Assembly: GCA_015227615.1 (NCBI GenBank)
Contig: JAALGZ010000035.1
Location: 186,001-250,000 of the forward strand
DNA length: 64,000 nt
Direction of reading: 5' to 3'
DNA from: Labyrinthula sp. Ha
Lineage: Eukaryota > Sar > Bigyra > Labyrinthulida > Labyrinthulaceae
In this document: positions 24,965 to 36,999 of the stretch, in pieces
How positions within the stretch are numbered: position 1 is the first letter of the stretch
Layout: every line of letters begins with the position of its first letter
The notes under the pieces: generated by a model
What the model saw: only the letters and a program-made list of their open reading frames with translations
The model's database searches: none
What the model was told of the DNA's origin: nothing
Made by a program: the position numbers and the translations under genes

Positions 24965-26879
24965 CTAAAATTTTCTATGCCATTAGCTTCTTGGAGTTTC
25001 TACAAGAAACCTATATTTGGTTGCAGATCAATGAAAAATAGGTATTTTGGACAAGACACAGAAGATGTCAACTTTGTAATTTTAATGAAGGCTAGAGAAA
25101 GCAGCTTAAGAAGACGGGAGTTCTTTGATATATAGTTCTGTAATGCTGCAGAAGAAAGGACAATCCTTTAGGGATCAACTTCATAGTAACCATTGCAAAC
25201 AAAACTACACGATGTGCACTTAGATTGAACCAAAATCAAGGCAACAGGTGGCTTGTTGAAATTAATGTTTCTTGACATGTTCTCAATTTAGCTACACGGC
25301 TCCATAGTGTTTGTGAATTTTTATCACACCCGATTAGTACCCTAGTATGAAGCACTTCATTGATTTTTAAGTCCTGATCTCCGCTTATTTCTACCAACAT
25401 GACACATGGCTCACTTGCTCTTATGAATACTGAGCAGGTAGTTATATAGGCCCATATCAGGCGAATAAAATATCTTCTCAAATTCTTTGAAATTACTGGA
25501 AAGAAATCACATGATACTAAGAAACGCCATGTTCAGATTGTAAGAGTGAATCCCGGGTGAATTCTTGGAGAGACTGTGGTTTAAATTGATTTGGAGAAAA
25601 AGTTAGAAATAATTTCTGTTTAGGATCAAGAACAATACTAAAGACTATGAAAAATAATGCAAAAGACAGTTGAGAAAACTCAATAAGGGCCTTACTTTTA
25701 ATATATGACCAACTTTACAGATAAAGTATTTTATGCCGGGGTCAAATGTCATAAGTAACTTTAATCGAAATAACATTATTTCACAGTGAACCATCATGTT
25801 ACCTACCATGTTCAACCGTCTTAGAATTATTCCGCGCCTGCCCTAAGAATGATCAGCGAGCTCACTATACTAAATTTAAATATTATCATAAAAGTTACGA
25901 GTTTAATAACTGATGACTTTAAGATTTTCACGATTACGGTATCACTCTAAGTATCAATAACAAGATTCCCATTATTTCATAGAAAGCCTAAAGAGTTTCT
26001 ATAAGTTCTTAGCGCCCCATTATATCAAAGGGCATCTAAGACTTACTAAGCTTACTTTTTTGGCAAAGGTGAATAAAAGGTTTCATGCCAATATTTTGCA
26101 CGCGTGTGTGTCAAGCAAGAGGTATAATATGTTGAAAGTACCAAGCTTATTTAAAGGCTGCATTTTCATGATATACCATTTCATGAAGCAGGCACGAGAG
26201 ACCATGGACAAGAATCAACTCTAGTACCTAATTATTTAAAGAAAATGTAAGAGATCCCAGTAGTGAAGAAATTAACTCTTCAAGGAACTCTGGCGCAAAA
26301 TTTCCTATGTTGTGGAATGCTCAATGGAATCCTGCTGAAGGTGTCGAATGAAATATAGATGTATACTGGTGGAACGCTTAAACCATAGTCTTTGGGATTA
26401 CATATAACTTCAGAGGAATGTAAATGGAAAATTGTTCAATTTTGACATATCTTCATTACAACACTTGTGTTTCATAATAGTAACCTAAAGGAAAAAAATA
26501 CATAGAACTGTTAGGGCAACTAGAACGAGAATTCAACAGTAGGAGTCTTAATAAACAGCTTCAAGCTCTTTAATAATCTTTAAAACTAGGCAGAAAACAT
26601 ATAGCTATCAATTTGAAATTTCACTTAAGTAATTTTTACCCTCAACACGAAGTAAATGAAATAAAACTATGATCCAACTATAGATTCTACATGTATGCAT
26701 GGTATCAATAGACGGTTGGTTTCTTCAATACTGCAAATTCTACATCTTTCTTAATTAATTTCGACTGCATATGGTATAAATCTCGATCACTCGAAACTAA
26801 CTGCTTAGACTTCGGTCAAGAATTTTCTCTACGTCTCTTAACTCTAAGAACTCTCAGTTTGCAGGGGCAAAAATTTCTA
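24965..26879. other. intergenic, 1.9 kb, no gene recognised
   Basis: Only short open frames, the longest 81 codons on the minus strand at 25236-25481, with no recognisable protein. No repeats were detected by eye. Confidence 0.5.
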
Positions 26880-27830
26880 CAAAATGGGGGAAAAGGGACA
26901 ATGTCAACTCGTATACAAGAAAAAATATGGCAAGCGAGGCTTAAACAAGCAGAAAAATGAATCATTAAAATTTAAAAATGAATGTAGAGACTGGAAAAAA
27001 GTTGGGCGTATTCTGCGTATCAGCATCTGGACACTAAAAGGTTGATACAAGAGCAAACTTATAGATGAGGAGGGTTGTCTGTAAAGAGAAGATGGAGATG
27101 CCCTATCTCATCAGTCTTTATTGAAACATACGAAAACTTCCTCCAGGAACAGCTGAAGTTGAACAAAAACTTACAATTACAACATTGAAATCAAAATTGA
27201 TTGTGGAATTCTATCTTCATGATGGTGTACCTGGAATCACTAGAACATTGTATTGCATGTGCTACACAAACAAAAATGTATCTCAGGAACTGATAGGGAA
27301 AACTAAATGGTAAACAAGATTAGACGAGAATCTTTCGTTAGCGAAATTACAATATTAATTGGTTTGGAGGGATACTTAATCTTTCTTGATGAAACAAAAC
27401 ACACTCTGTTTTATTCCTATTCCCAATGACAACCACCAAAAGATTACAGAGCTACCGACAAACAATTAAGCTCAAAAGGAGTAAACTTTCAAATGTTGGA
27501 TGTCATCAATGAAAATGTTTTGGCAATTAAGCTTACTATTTTTCTTGGATCTGCGCAGAAAGAAGATCTTGATTCATGGATTGAGTCCGTCATTCGTGCA
27601 TCGAAATAAAAGGGATTTCAAAAAGGTAACCAGGTAATTATTCTGGAGAATGTGCCTTCCCAAAATAAATTAGAGTTCAGTTTTCAGGATGTAAGTATAT
27701 CTGGGGTAGTTTTTTTACGATTAGCGTTCTATTTCCCGGTATTCAATCCAATTGAACTAACTTGGAGTATGATGAGAGACTGTATTAAGAAAAAAAAATA
27801 TCTGTAAATGTATACACTTTGTACGTAGGT
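26880..27830 (+). mobile_element. decayed Tc1/mariner (IS630-type) transposase
   Basis: Three-frame reading gives fragments in the order and spacing of a Tc1/mariner transposase. A segment with ...FLDETKHTLFY (about 27370-27420) matches the first catalytic Asp region (IDE/DET...). Further on, ENVPSQNK... (27650-27680) corresponds to the DNVxxH region carrying the second Asp. It is followed by FPVFNPIELTWSMMRDCIKK (about 27730-27795), which matches the YSPxLNPIExxWxxxK motif of DDE_3 transposases. Upstream remnants include LIVEFYLHDGVPGIT. Several stops and frame changes interrupt it, so it is not functional. Terminal inverted repeats were not located. Left and right limits are approximate. 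Confidence 0.65.
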
Positions 27831-29149
27831 ATTAATAACACGACCATAGCGGATTTTCGCAGTCAAATGATGCATAAATGACGTCTTAAAAATATTAAGA
27901 ATCTTTGTGAAGTAAATTACCGAATGATTTGAAGAAAAGTTGCTCTTCACTTCGAGGCTGTTACCAACTCATAACATTCTACTTTCGCGGGATAATTAGC
28001 TAAGGATTATTTCATGAAGTGCTAAAATGAAATAGGTTGTTAAATATATTTGTTAAAGTTTGTTGATCCAGTGTCCATTTTCCAATAACTAAGTTTTTAT
28101 TTAAATTGTTATTTCTTGCTTCAATTCGTAGAAACTTGTGCTCTTCCAAACTAAAAGTTCTTAGAGTTAATAACTGTAGTGAAAAATTTTAAGCAAAGGT
28201 TAAATAGTTTATTAAATGTGGCAGAAAGTTATACCCCATGTGCTAGAAATTAGCGGGAAAAAAGCAGTAGATAATCTCCCACGTATTCTGCATAGATTTT
28301 CTTAGCTAGAGCTATTATTTTTTTATGCGTGATAGTTCGTTTTCTTTGCCCAACCAACAGGGAACTGTAAGTTAGAGTACCTCTTTGTAAACCAAACAGA
28401 TATTGCTTCTTGTTTTGTATATTTTCGATGAGAAGCTAAAGTAGATGAACTTCAGTCCCATACTAAAGCTAAGCAGTAGTGTTTTTATTTATACTTACTT
28501 TTCATTCACATTTGAATCTTGCATTGATTCTCGCCTATGGCTTAAAATAATAAGGGAATAGCTCCTATAGTTTCTCTCCAACTAGGAAATTCTTATCTGA
28601 TGTTTTACTCTATCTTTTCTCCATCAAAGAACCCCACGTCCAAAAGGTTGAATTTATTTTCTATTATATGTTCTTGGTAGATTATGACTTCAAAGTATTA
28701 AGAAATATAATTTGAGCAACGCTAGTTCGCTTTTCTGGAGTGTTTTGGAAGTAAACCCATTCTGTACAAGGAATCTCTCCATACCTTTTTTTTTGCTCAG
28801 AGCTTAATTTCAATTAAAGCACATGCTCTCTTATTATAAGCAGAATTTCCTTTCGTTTAATAATTAACTTTCTGTTCGCTAAATATCGGTTACCACATCT
28901 AATATCCTTTTCAACGATAGACTTAGTTTGATAAATATTTAATTAGTTGGCGTCATCTGCGTCAAAAATATCCATGATGCACAAACACTGTGCTGTTGAA
29001 TAGAAAGCGTCTTCAAATATACATAGTGTACATTCGCTAACTTCTTTCATGCCTTGTTTTTATTTATATTTATCCTGTCACTACATAGATCTCTTGTGTT
29101 ATCCGTTCATCTCATGTAGCTCTAAAATACGCATAACCTGCATTCATTG
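27831..29149. other. intergenic, 1.3 kb, no gene recognised
   Basis: A+T-rich sequence following the transposase remnant, with no protein-like open frame. Confidence 0.45.
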
Positions 29150-29950
29150 ATACTCTTTAATGGAAAATATCTTGATACACTTAATAACCGACTCCTGGCT
29201 TTCTGAATGCACTCTTTTGTTTACTTATACCCTTTCGGGCCAGAAAATTTCAATCTATTCCCACGAATATTTTGATTTAGGCAACGCATGATACTTCACT
29301 CTAAAGTATGGCTTCAAATTAACTTAAAAATGGTTCGTATGATGTTCTAGTATAAACCATTAAAGTCTATATGCTTTGCCTCACGTACATATGTGCCATC
29401 CTTCCCAGTTTTTGGTGGCTCTACCTCATCTTCCATTATTTTTTCTATTAATCATTTCCTGCTTTTCCCTGTTAGGTAATTGATGCTTTTGCGAATTGTA
29501 TAATCTAATTATATCAACTAGCCTAAGAAAAACCAGCCTGGATGCAACCTGTTTCATACGTTAACCAGTCCTGTTTTGTCAGAATTATCAGTAACAATAT
29601 ATCTAGGGGTACATAACTAGTACTACTGCTGAAGAATGAGGAAGTTTTCTCATATAGAAATTTAAAAACCTCAAACCAACTGAAAGCAAATTTTCAGAGT
29701 CTTGGGTATCCTCAATACTCAGTTGTAAAACTCAAATTTCTCAAGGAAATCCTTGTCAAAGTTCCTAAATTCTTTTAATTTACTTGGTCAATTGCACATT
29801 TATCCTTCGTTATTTACTTAATGAGCTCCCGCTTTTACACTTCATGGGGTATCAAGATTCACTCAGCCACTTAGAAATTTCCTCAAAAGTCCGGATGAGT
29901 CCGCAACGAGAACTCACTCTATACCCATTGTTACTACTGTAATTCAAGTT
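29150..29950 (-). mobile_element. possible old Ty3/gypsy-like retroelement fossil (RT-RNase H region)
   Basis: On the minus strand, short peptide traces resemble the end of the reverse transcriptase and the start of RNase H of Ty3/gypsy elements, including an Asp-containing block like the start of RNase H near 29600. It is thoroughly broken, with many interruptions. No LTRs were seen. Identification is weak, and the limits are rough. It appears old. Confidence 0.25.
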
Positions 29951-30777
29951 ACTGTGATCAATGCTTTCACACTCTTTGAACCCAGCATAGTATTATATTA
30001 TAGTATCAGCTTTGGACGTATCCTGATTATACAGCAATGTCCTAAATACTAAAGAGATTTATATCTAAATATTCATAAATTTCTCTACGGTAGAGTATCA
30101 GTTTTACTGTGAAACTTAAAACATATAGCGACTTAAGATCATTGAAAAATTGGGCGAGAATGTGATAAATAAAACATGCTGCCTTTTCATTAAGTCAGTG
30201 CTCATCATATGATTCAAATGATTTAAGAACTTTCCGCTCAACTGTCTTCTAGTTCTCGCAACAATAATCAACTTAATGTAGAATAAGAAAATATACCTTA
30301 GAAAACTCCTAACTCAAACAAAAAAAATCTAGGTAAACTCATGAACCTGAGTGATGCATGCCATGCGGTTGCCCTGCCATTTAGAGTATACTCATATCAC
30401 AACGAAATAAATCAAACATATAATCTTCGAGCACTGTTGTTAGGCGAAGTATCTCGTTGGTCCATCGAATTTTCAAACCCAGTTGGTTTCAAATAATGAA
30501 ACTGAATTCTGTAAGAGATAGCAAGAAAAATTGTATTAATAAAAAAATGCGGCAGTAAAAGGTATGGATACTACTTGAACACTTACCGAGTAACTGGCGA
30601 GTATACTTATACTAGTTTTAGTTTTTCTCTCTAGGACAGAAGAGAAACTATAATAATAAATTTTACGTTTATAAGTAATCAAAATAAAAGACTCTATATT
30701 AACATGCAATCTGTCCATAAAATTTAGCGTTCATAACATACTTTTTTATGCTACCACATATATTTAACTGAGTTAAC
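29951..30777. other. intergenic, 3' flank of the SH3 gene
   Basis: No supported gene. Small open frames here overlap the 3' side of the SH3 gene in other frames or are random. Confidence 0.45.
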
Positions 30778-32902
30778 TTAGAAAATGGAGGATCCAGTTG
30801 TACTTCTCCTGCTTCTGGGTTCGCTAACATCATCCAGATCTGTATCATCTTCATGATGTTGAGGAGTATTTTTTTCCCGTTCAATTTTCCCTTGATCCTG
30901 CAACAGCTTCTTAAAAGCTTGCCCATCAAAACCTTCTGCCTCCATAATCCCAAAACAAATATCATCAGAAACACCTTTTAAAAATAACTCCATGAATTTC
31001 TTATACTCGGGATCACTCTCACTCAGAGTTTTCAATTCACTAAATTGAGACTCCAAAGCTTTTTCTTCAGCTTTAACTGTTTTTTCAGCAACAAGAGATT
31101 GAAAAAAACTTGCTGGATCAATTCCATCTCGCTCAAGTGCATTTTGTACTGCACCTTCTCCCAGACCAATGTCAAGCATCTTCTTGTACTTCAGATACCT
31201 TTCATCTCCAGGCGCGAAACTTTTTAATTTGCTCTTAGACTGCTGTTTTATTGCATTTAACTTATTCTTAACCTCTGCCTTTGATTTCTCTGAAGCTTTA
31301 ACCTGTTGTTTTTTAACCCTTGGTGACATAGAACCTCCTGTTGCACCTTGTAAAGTTTTTCCAACTAACTTTTGCAAGTCATGGAATCTCATAGTTATTC
31401 CACCCTTTTTAAATCCAGTCAAGTGTTTCTGTTTTTTTTCAGCCGCACTGGTATCTCTCTCTGGCTTCTTCACATCAATTGTTTTAACAGAACTAAAAGT
31501 ACTTAAACTTCCACTAAGATCAAACTGTTTGCCTTTAATCGTGTTAAATGATGCAGTACTTCGTTGCTTGATGGACCTTCCTGTATCAATTTCCGGCTTC
31601 ACTGTAGTTGATCTGTTACTCTGAGTGGCCACAGAGTTTTGCCACTTTAATGCTAATTGTGAAACTTGACTTCCTCTTTTCATTTTTGGAGAAGCAGGTC
31701 TTCTTTGAGAAGCAGCAGGAGGCTCTTTCTTTGAGACTAACCTCGATATGACATTACTGGAGGGTTTAGGTACTCGTTGCACCTGTTGCAGCTTATTTTC
31801 TACGGCTGTAGTTGCCTGCTTGGCTTGTGTGTGTCTTTTCCTTTGCTTCTTGCCATGGCCATGTTTCCTTCTCCTATGCTTGTGCTTCTTCTTCGAAACA
31901 ACCTTTAATGAGGAGCCAAAGAAAGAGTTCAACTCATTCTCACTCATATTTCTGACGTACAAATTCGGAACTAATCCAGTTGCTCCATCAGATCTCTCTA
32001 CAAGTACCCATCCATGTGGAGCAGTTTTTTGTATTTTCTTAGCAACCACTTCACCTTTTTTCAACCCTAACACACCATCGGTTTCTTCAAGGGGTTCAAG
32101 ACTTTCTTCAATGATAGCCAAAACAGGAATAGAAGGCATAGAGAATGACACACTAGACCTCAGTTCAACTGTTGCTTCTGGTGCTGCCTTAAACATTATC
32201 AAACTTGTTCGAAAATTATTTTGATTCTTTTGTTTAAGTATGTTTATTGTCTGCAAGTATTGTTTTGATCTAGGATTCTCCAGTGCCTCTGATGAATCTA
32301 TTGCAGAATGCTGTATAACCCAGTGTAAAAAGTGAAGTTTAGTAAATACATGTGCATTTATTAATCGGAGATAATGTAGTAAGGAATCCAACCTTCGCTC
32401 TGCTGAATATTCATTCAAACTTTTGTCCTTATTATCAGCCCAGGCTGGTGGTAGATTTAGACAAGAAATCTCATCAAAATCATTTGTAACAGCCTATAAA
32501 ATAAAAAAATACATGCTCTCTACTTGGTATAACTCTCGAATATCGTTCATTGAAATCGTGCAGCTAAACGCTTGGAAATCATTGTAAGAAAGAAATTTCC
32601 CGTAAAGTTCATACTCTGTTAAACTATCCGTTGACTTCTTTGCAGTTAAGTTAAGATTTTGAATGAAGTTTTCTTTCTCTTTAACAGTGACTTGTGAGAA
32701 GAGATCGGCAGGAACATAACCAAAACTTGTAACTTGCGTTTTTTTGGCGTGCTTAGAAACTAGATACCAGTTATCCGGACACTATATTGAAAAAGAACCA
32801 ATTATTTACTCTATCATGCACCTGAAGTTCTTCTGCTTCTTGAACAGAGAGTTGCCACTGTTCAGAAGAGGAGAAACTATTTAAACTACGTTGCAAAACC
32901 AT
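30778..32902 (-). CDS. SH3-domain adaptor with WASHC3-like (CCDC53) helical repeats, three exons
   Basis: Exons are 32902-32822, 32781-32524 and 32493-30778, encoding 684 aa. The introns are 40 nt (GTGCAT...ATATAG) and 30 nt (GTAGAG...TTATAG). Exons 1-2 encode an N-terminal SH3-like segment (about 15-58: EQWQLSVQEAEELQ, NWYLVSK, FGYVPADLF). A canonical SH3 follows at about 236-294 (PVLAIIEESLEPL, KKGEVV, GWVLVE, GATGLVPNLYV). Next come a very basic Lys/His/Arg stretch (about 312-338), a long disordered Lys/Ser/Gln region, and two related units near the C-terminus: YKKMLDIGLGEGAVQNALER (about 549) and YKKFMELFLKGVSDDICFGI (about 610). These resemble the MLKMGVPxxAVxxKMxxxGxDP helix of WASH-complex subunit CCDC53/WASHC3. 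The likely role is a cytoskeletal or endosomal scaffold; the partner is unknown. The start is the ATG that opens exon 1; the in-frame ATG in exon 3 would lose the first SH3-like segment. Confidence 0.82.
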
Positions 32903-34908
32903 GATTTACGCTGTCACTTCTTTATAAGTTGCGTTGTTACAATCTTGAATATTGCAGTAAATCCGACCTGAGTTTCATTATTCCGTGTTAATTAAACCGT
33001 AATTTTAATCAATTTGAGTGGTCAAATTCACCAATCAAATCAAGTTATTCTTGCCATTCAAACTTCGTTTTAGACGCGTATGAGCAAAAAGAGATGATGG
33101 ATATTCGGGTTTTGAATTAACCCAAAATAGGGGCATTCGTCTCACCAGATTGGTAATAAAGATGAGCCATAGATAACATTATTGGATATGATGAACCCAC
33201 AGTTTTTTTTTAATTTTGTAGTGTTTAGATAGTTAAGAACGTGTAATAACAAAATAAAGGAAAAATAATATGAAAATTTCAAACAAGCAGGCATTTGTCG
33301 TGCAAAATTTTTAACCTAACAAACAAAGGTAAATTTGTTCACAACGCAAGATAATAGTAGCTGTTAATGATAAGGTTATAGGGAAAAGGTTTGTGACTTT
33401 TATCAACCTGTTCTTCATGTCTTAAGTGTAAGTTTCTTGTTTGCTTTTACTTGTACCGGGAAGAAGCTCAGGACAAATTAGTGTTTTGTATAAGAATGCA
33501 ACCCTGAATCTTAGTGAAAATAAATTATTTAGTGCCACTTCAATGATTAAGAGTTAGCAAGAGTCTGAACATGGAGAAACAAGAAAATTAAAAAACTGTA
33601 TCGAACTCCGGAAAACATTAATGTCTTTTCAGTCTTTCCACCATTATAAGTGCCAAGGAAACTGCTCCCTAGCCCCAAAGTGAGGTCTTAACTGTATTTT
33701 AAAAATGTATAAGTTCTAGCCTTAGTTGAAGGCTTTAATATTTATTCTTTTTGAGCTGTATAAGGTTGCCTAATTCTCCGTTCTGTTATGTTTCGAAAAA
33801 GTACATGCTTTAATCAAGTAAAGTCAGGAATGTTATCCCAGTTTGCGAAACATGGAGCACTAGAAGAAACATTGTACCAATATAATAAAAGTTTCAGACG
33901 CCTAAATATAAGTTAATGCCATATCCTTCAACACTTATAAGAAGAATGTCATGAGAAATGAAGTTTAACTATATGGCACGAAACTAGTTCGACAAAAAAT
34001 AGCAAACGACGCAAAAATCATATTCATTAAAGCTATCTGAGAACAAGTCAAACATGTTATTGAAGCCATAAGAACATGGAAAAGACTCTGATATTAGTGC
34101 TGAAAGTCACCATAGTACAGTCTAGAAGCAAGATAGAAAAAGATTGGTTATTAATCCCTACTAACAATTTTTTCTTATTGTTTAAAAAAAGTAGGCCTTT
34201 TCTACATTTGCTTAAATGATCCAGTTGTGTTGCTTTGTCATCTAAAGGTTACTCACGGAGAAAATTGCTGTAAATTTTATTAAATTTAAGGTTTTCTATT
34301 TGTGTCTGAGAGATTTCAGAACGTTTTTTTAGCCTTGTCTGCTTCCTTAGGTGGATTTGGTTCAGCACTTCATCCTTGCAGTTATTAACGGAGATTTTTC
34401 TTCATAGAAAATACATCCTGCTGAGTTAAAATCGTTAATGAAACAGCACGTGAAGGTGAATCTTGGAGATGATTTAGATGAATTGAAAAGTGCGTGAGTG
34501 GAAATTTGTAGAGAATCTTCGGTTTAGTTCATGAATTCCCCTTTTGTGGGCATGATGGATTGATTCTATGCTAATTGTACCATAGTCTGAATCTGGAAAG
34601 TCAAGAGGTGCTACCTGTAAAATGTTCCAGTAGTAGTTTTATTGTGTCATCATGGTTTCATTGTTTCAGTTAGGATCATTGGTCCACTAATTTTAGCTGC
34701 TACTCTTGATTCTTTGGTCCCAGGTTTCAACCTTTTGATGAATTCCAAAGGTTTAGGGTTACAGGAAAAGATTGGCATGATTTTCAAAGTAGTTGATATA
34801 TTTCTTGGGCTCGTTTTGAGAATTTTTTTTAGGTTTCACCATTTTAAGGTAAATCGCAAATTTCATTGAGGGGTATCTCGTTGGTTAAGTTTCTTGGGAG
34901 AGTCCGCG
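32903..34908. other. intergenic, 2 kb, no gene recognised
   Basis: It contains the promoter side of the SH3 gene. A 75-codon open frame at 34642-34869 (+) is hydrophobic but resembles nothing known and has no supporting context. Confidence 0.5.
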
Positions 34909-35384
34909 CTAGGGGTAGGATATGACTAATTAATAATATATCAATAAAAAACTGCCTACATTTCTCATATTGACTGATTCTGATATTTCCGCAACCAATT
35001 TGATTGATTATTGATTATAAATACAAGACTGCGTCAGAAGGCCCTTGGCCAAAAAGCCAAAAAAAATCTCTTTTCATTTTTTTGCATCATACGCAACGCT
35101 TCCAAAATTTCGCCACATGACCCTACTACATACTATTACCGAAATTCTCGCAGGCCATTTAGCCAGTTTTTAAAGATTTTCATACGATGCAGAAGCTGAG
35201 TTTGAAACTTTTATTCATTTAGGACAGTGTCACATACCTCATTTTTATTTTGATAACCAAATGATAATCAGAACAAAATCAGAATCATTTGATAAAAATC
35301 AAAATCTTATTTCTCTAATTGATAATTAGAATCAAAAACGTTGTCAAATAATTATTGATAATTTTTACTAAATCCGAGGCCTAG
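34909..35384. repeat. MITE-like interspersed repeat, copy B
   Basis: About 476 bp, related to copy A (24475-24964) in the same orientation. It shares the GATTCTGATA..CGCAACCA block, TTTCATACGATGCA, and a right end ACTAAATCCGAGGCCTAG that corresponds to the right end of copy A. Its left end CTAGGGGTAGGATATGACT is an eroded inverted match to the right end. It is more diverged than a recent insertion would be. Confidence 0.6.
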
Positions 35385-36999
35385 TTTCCACCCATATGTG
35401 TGATTCATTTTTTACGCAGAGTACTGGATGGCACTTTTACAGGTGGTTACAGTTTGACTTCCACATCAACTCCATTCTGCCTGTCCAATACTTGTCGCCA
35501 GAGTTTCTTTCACTGTTGCTTGAAGGAATTCTAGTTGCTCTTTTGAGGTCTTTTTGATTTTTTCTAAGGCAGGGGTCCACACACTTACGCTATTCTTTTT
35601 TCCTTCTCTAGCAATAGTAATGATGCTACGATCTGAGAAGAGAGTATTTGAACAATGATCAGATCCCACAAATAATGTGTATATGTAACTTGCGAAGTGA
35701 AATGAGATTTTTTGCAAATGTGTGTGTTAAGTATTTAATGTATATATGTATATTAAGAACTAACAACGGATAAACGATGAACAATCACATGCCTATTGCG
35801 AACTGTTATCCAAATGCGAAGCTTTTAGTTTCCTTCAGACTTCATAACTGGTTGATGGAAAAATTAAGAAAATCAACGGGAAGGTGCAAGAGAAGTAGAG
35901 AATCCAAACATAATTGTGAAAAATTCAAGAGAAAGCCAGCTCTTATCAAATGTTGGATTTAGCCGATATGATTACCGTCAAGCAAATTAGAGAGAAATAT
36001 CTTTCAGGAAAATTAGGACCAAAAGTGCTCACACTAAATATTCTGTACACGAAAAGGAATTAAAGATGATATTACCTCAGGCGTAAAGTAGGATCTACGG
36101 TAAATTGAATAGAAAGTAGAATGAGCAGGTCTCAAATTCTTGGGAAAGAGTTAGATTAGTCATTTGCATATGACTGAATCAACAGATGTATTATAAAAAA
36201 AGATATACCAGGATGGTGTACTTGAAAAACTAATGTAAACATTAAGAATGCAGGAAAACAACTCCATTGATCAGAATTCATGGGATATAGCTTATCCAGT
36301 TGATCATGGCAGTGTTGAGAGAAAGAGTACTACAACAGTCGATACCTTTCGCAGTTTTTACTTAAAGATATTAAATTATCAATTATAGGTTGAAGAGCGA
36401 GGTATTGTAGCTCTTGACAAGAAATGGTCCCAAACTAAAAGCACAAGGTTTTATATTAGCTTCCTCATTTCATTCTGGAGAAACATACTGGAACAGAACA
36501 TTGCGGTTACATCTACGGTTACTGACTCTTCGGTGTTGAATTACATACTATTCCTACTATATAAACTCTCCTATTCTTCACTCTTCGGTAGTATGCAGCA
36601 GCTCTGTGTTTCCTCTTTGAGCTATAGTTTGCACATCTTCTTTTCTTTCCTTTATAGCTAAAGAGCTAACGTTTTCTTTTAATCAAGAGGTAATTCAGTA
36701 AATATTTTCTACCAGGAAAATAAATTTAATCTAATCTTATAGCTATAGCTTAAACAAAGAGATCATCGGCTAGCAAGATGTTTTATTTATAGGGACATAA
36801 TAATTAACTGACTGTGATGAAAAAGAGCTAGAATGTAACAGTCATTCTTTCTTATTTAATGCCTTAGCCTAAGCTGTACTTGAACATTGGTAAAATCAAA
36901 AGAACCTTCTTATGGCATTAAGTGCTTAAGAGGCAAAATAAATAAAATATGTGCACTTTGGTGATTGGAACTTCGAACTGAGTGCTCACGCAATGTAAG
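35385..36999. other. intergenic, 1.6 kb, with one small unexplained open frame
   Basis: On the minus strand, 35717-35466 encodes 83 aa. Its second half is rich in Lys, Glu and Ala and amphipathic (ending KETLATSIGQAEWS), which looks more protein-like than the other short frames here. It may be a small gene, a terminal exon or a gene remnant; I do not recognise it. The rest shows no gene. Confidence 0.35.

Noticed and set aside
34642-34869. 75-codon open frame
   Set aside because: Hydrophobic composition without a plausible start context or homology; expected by chance in this A+T-rich DNA.
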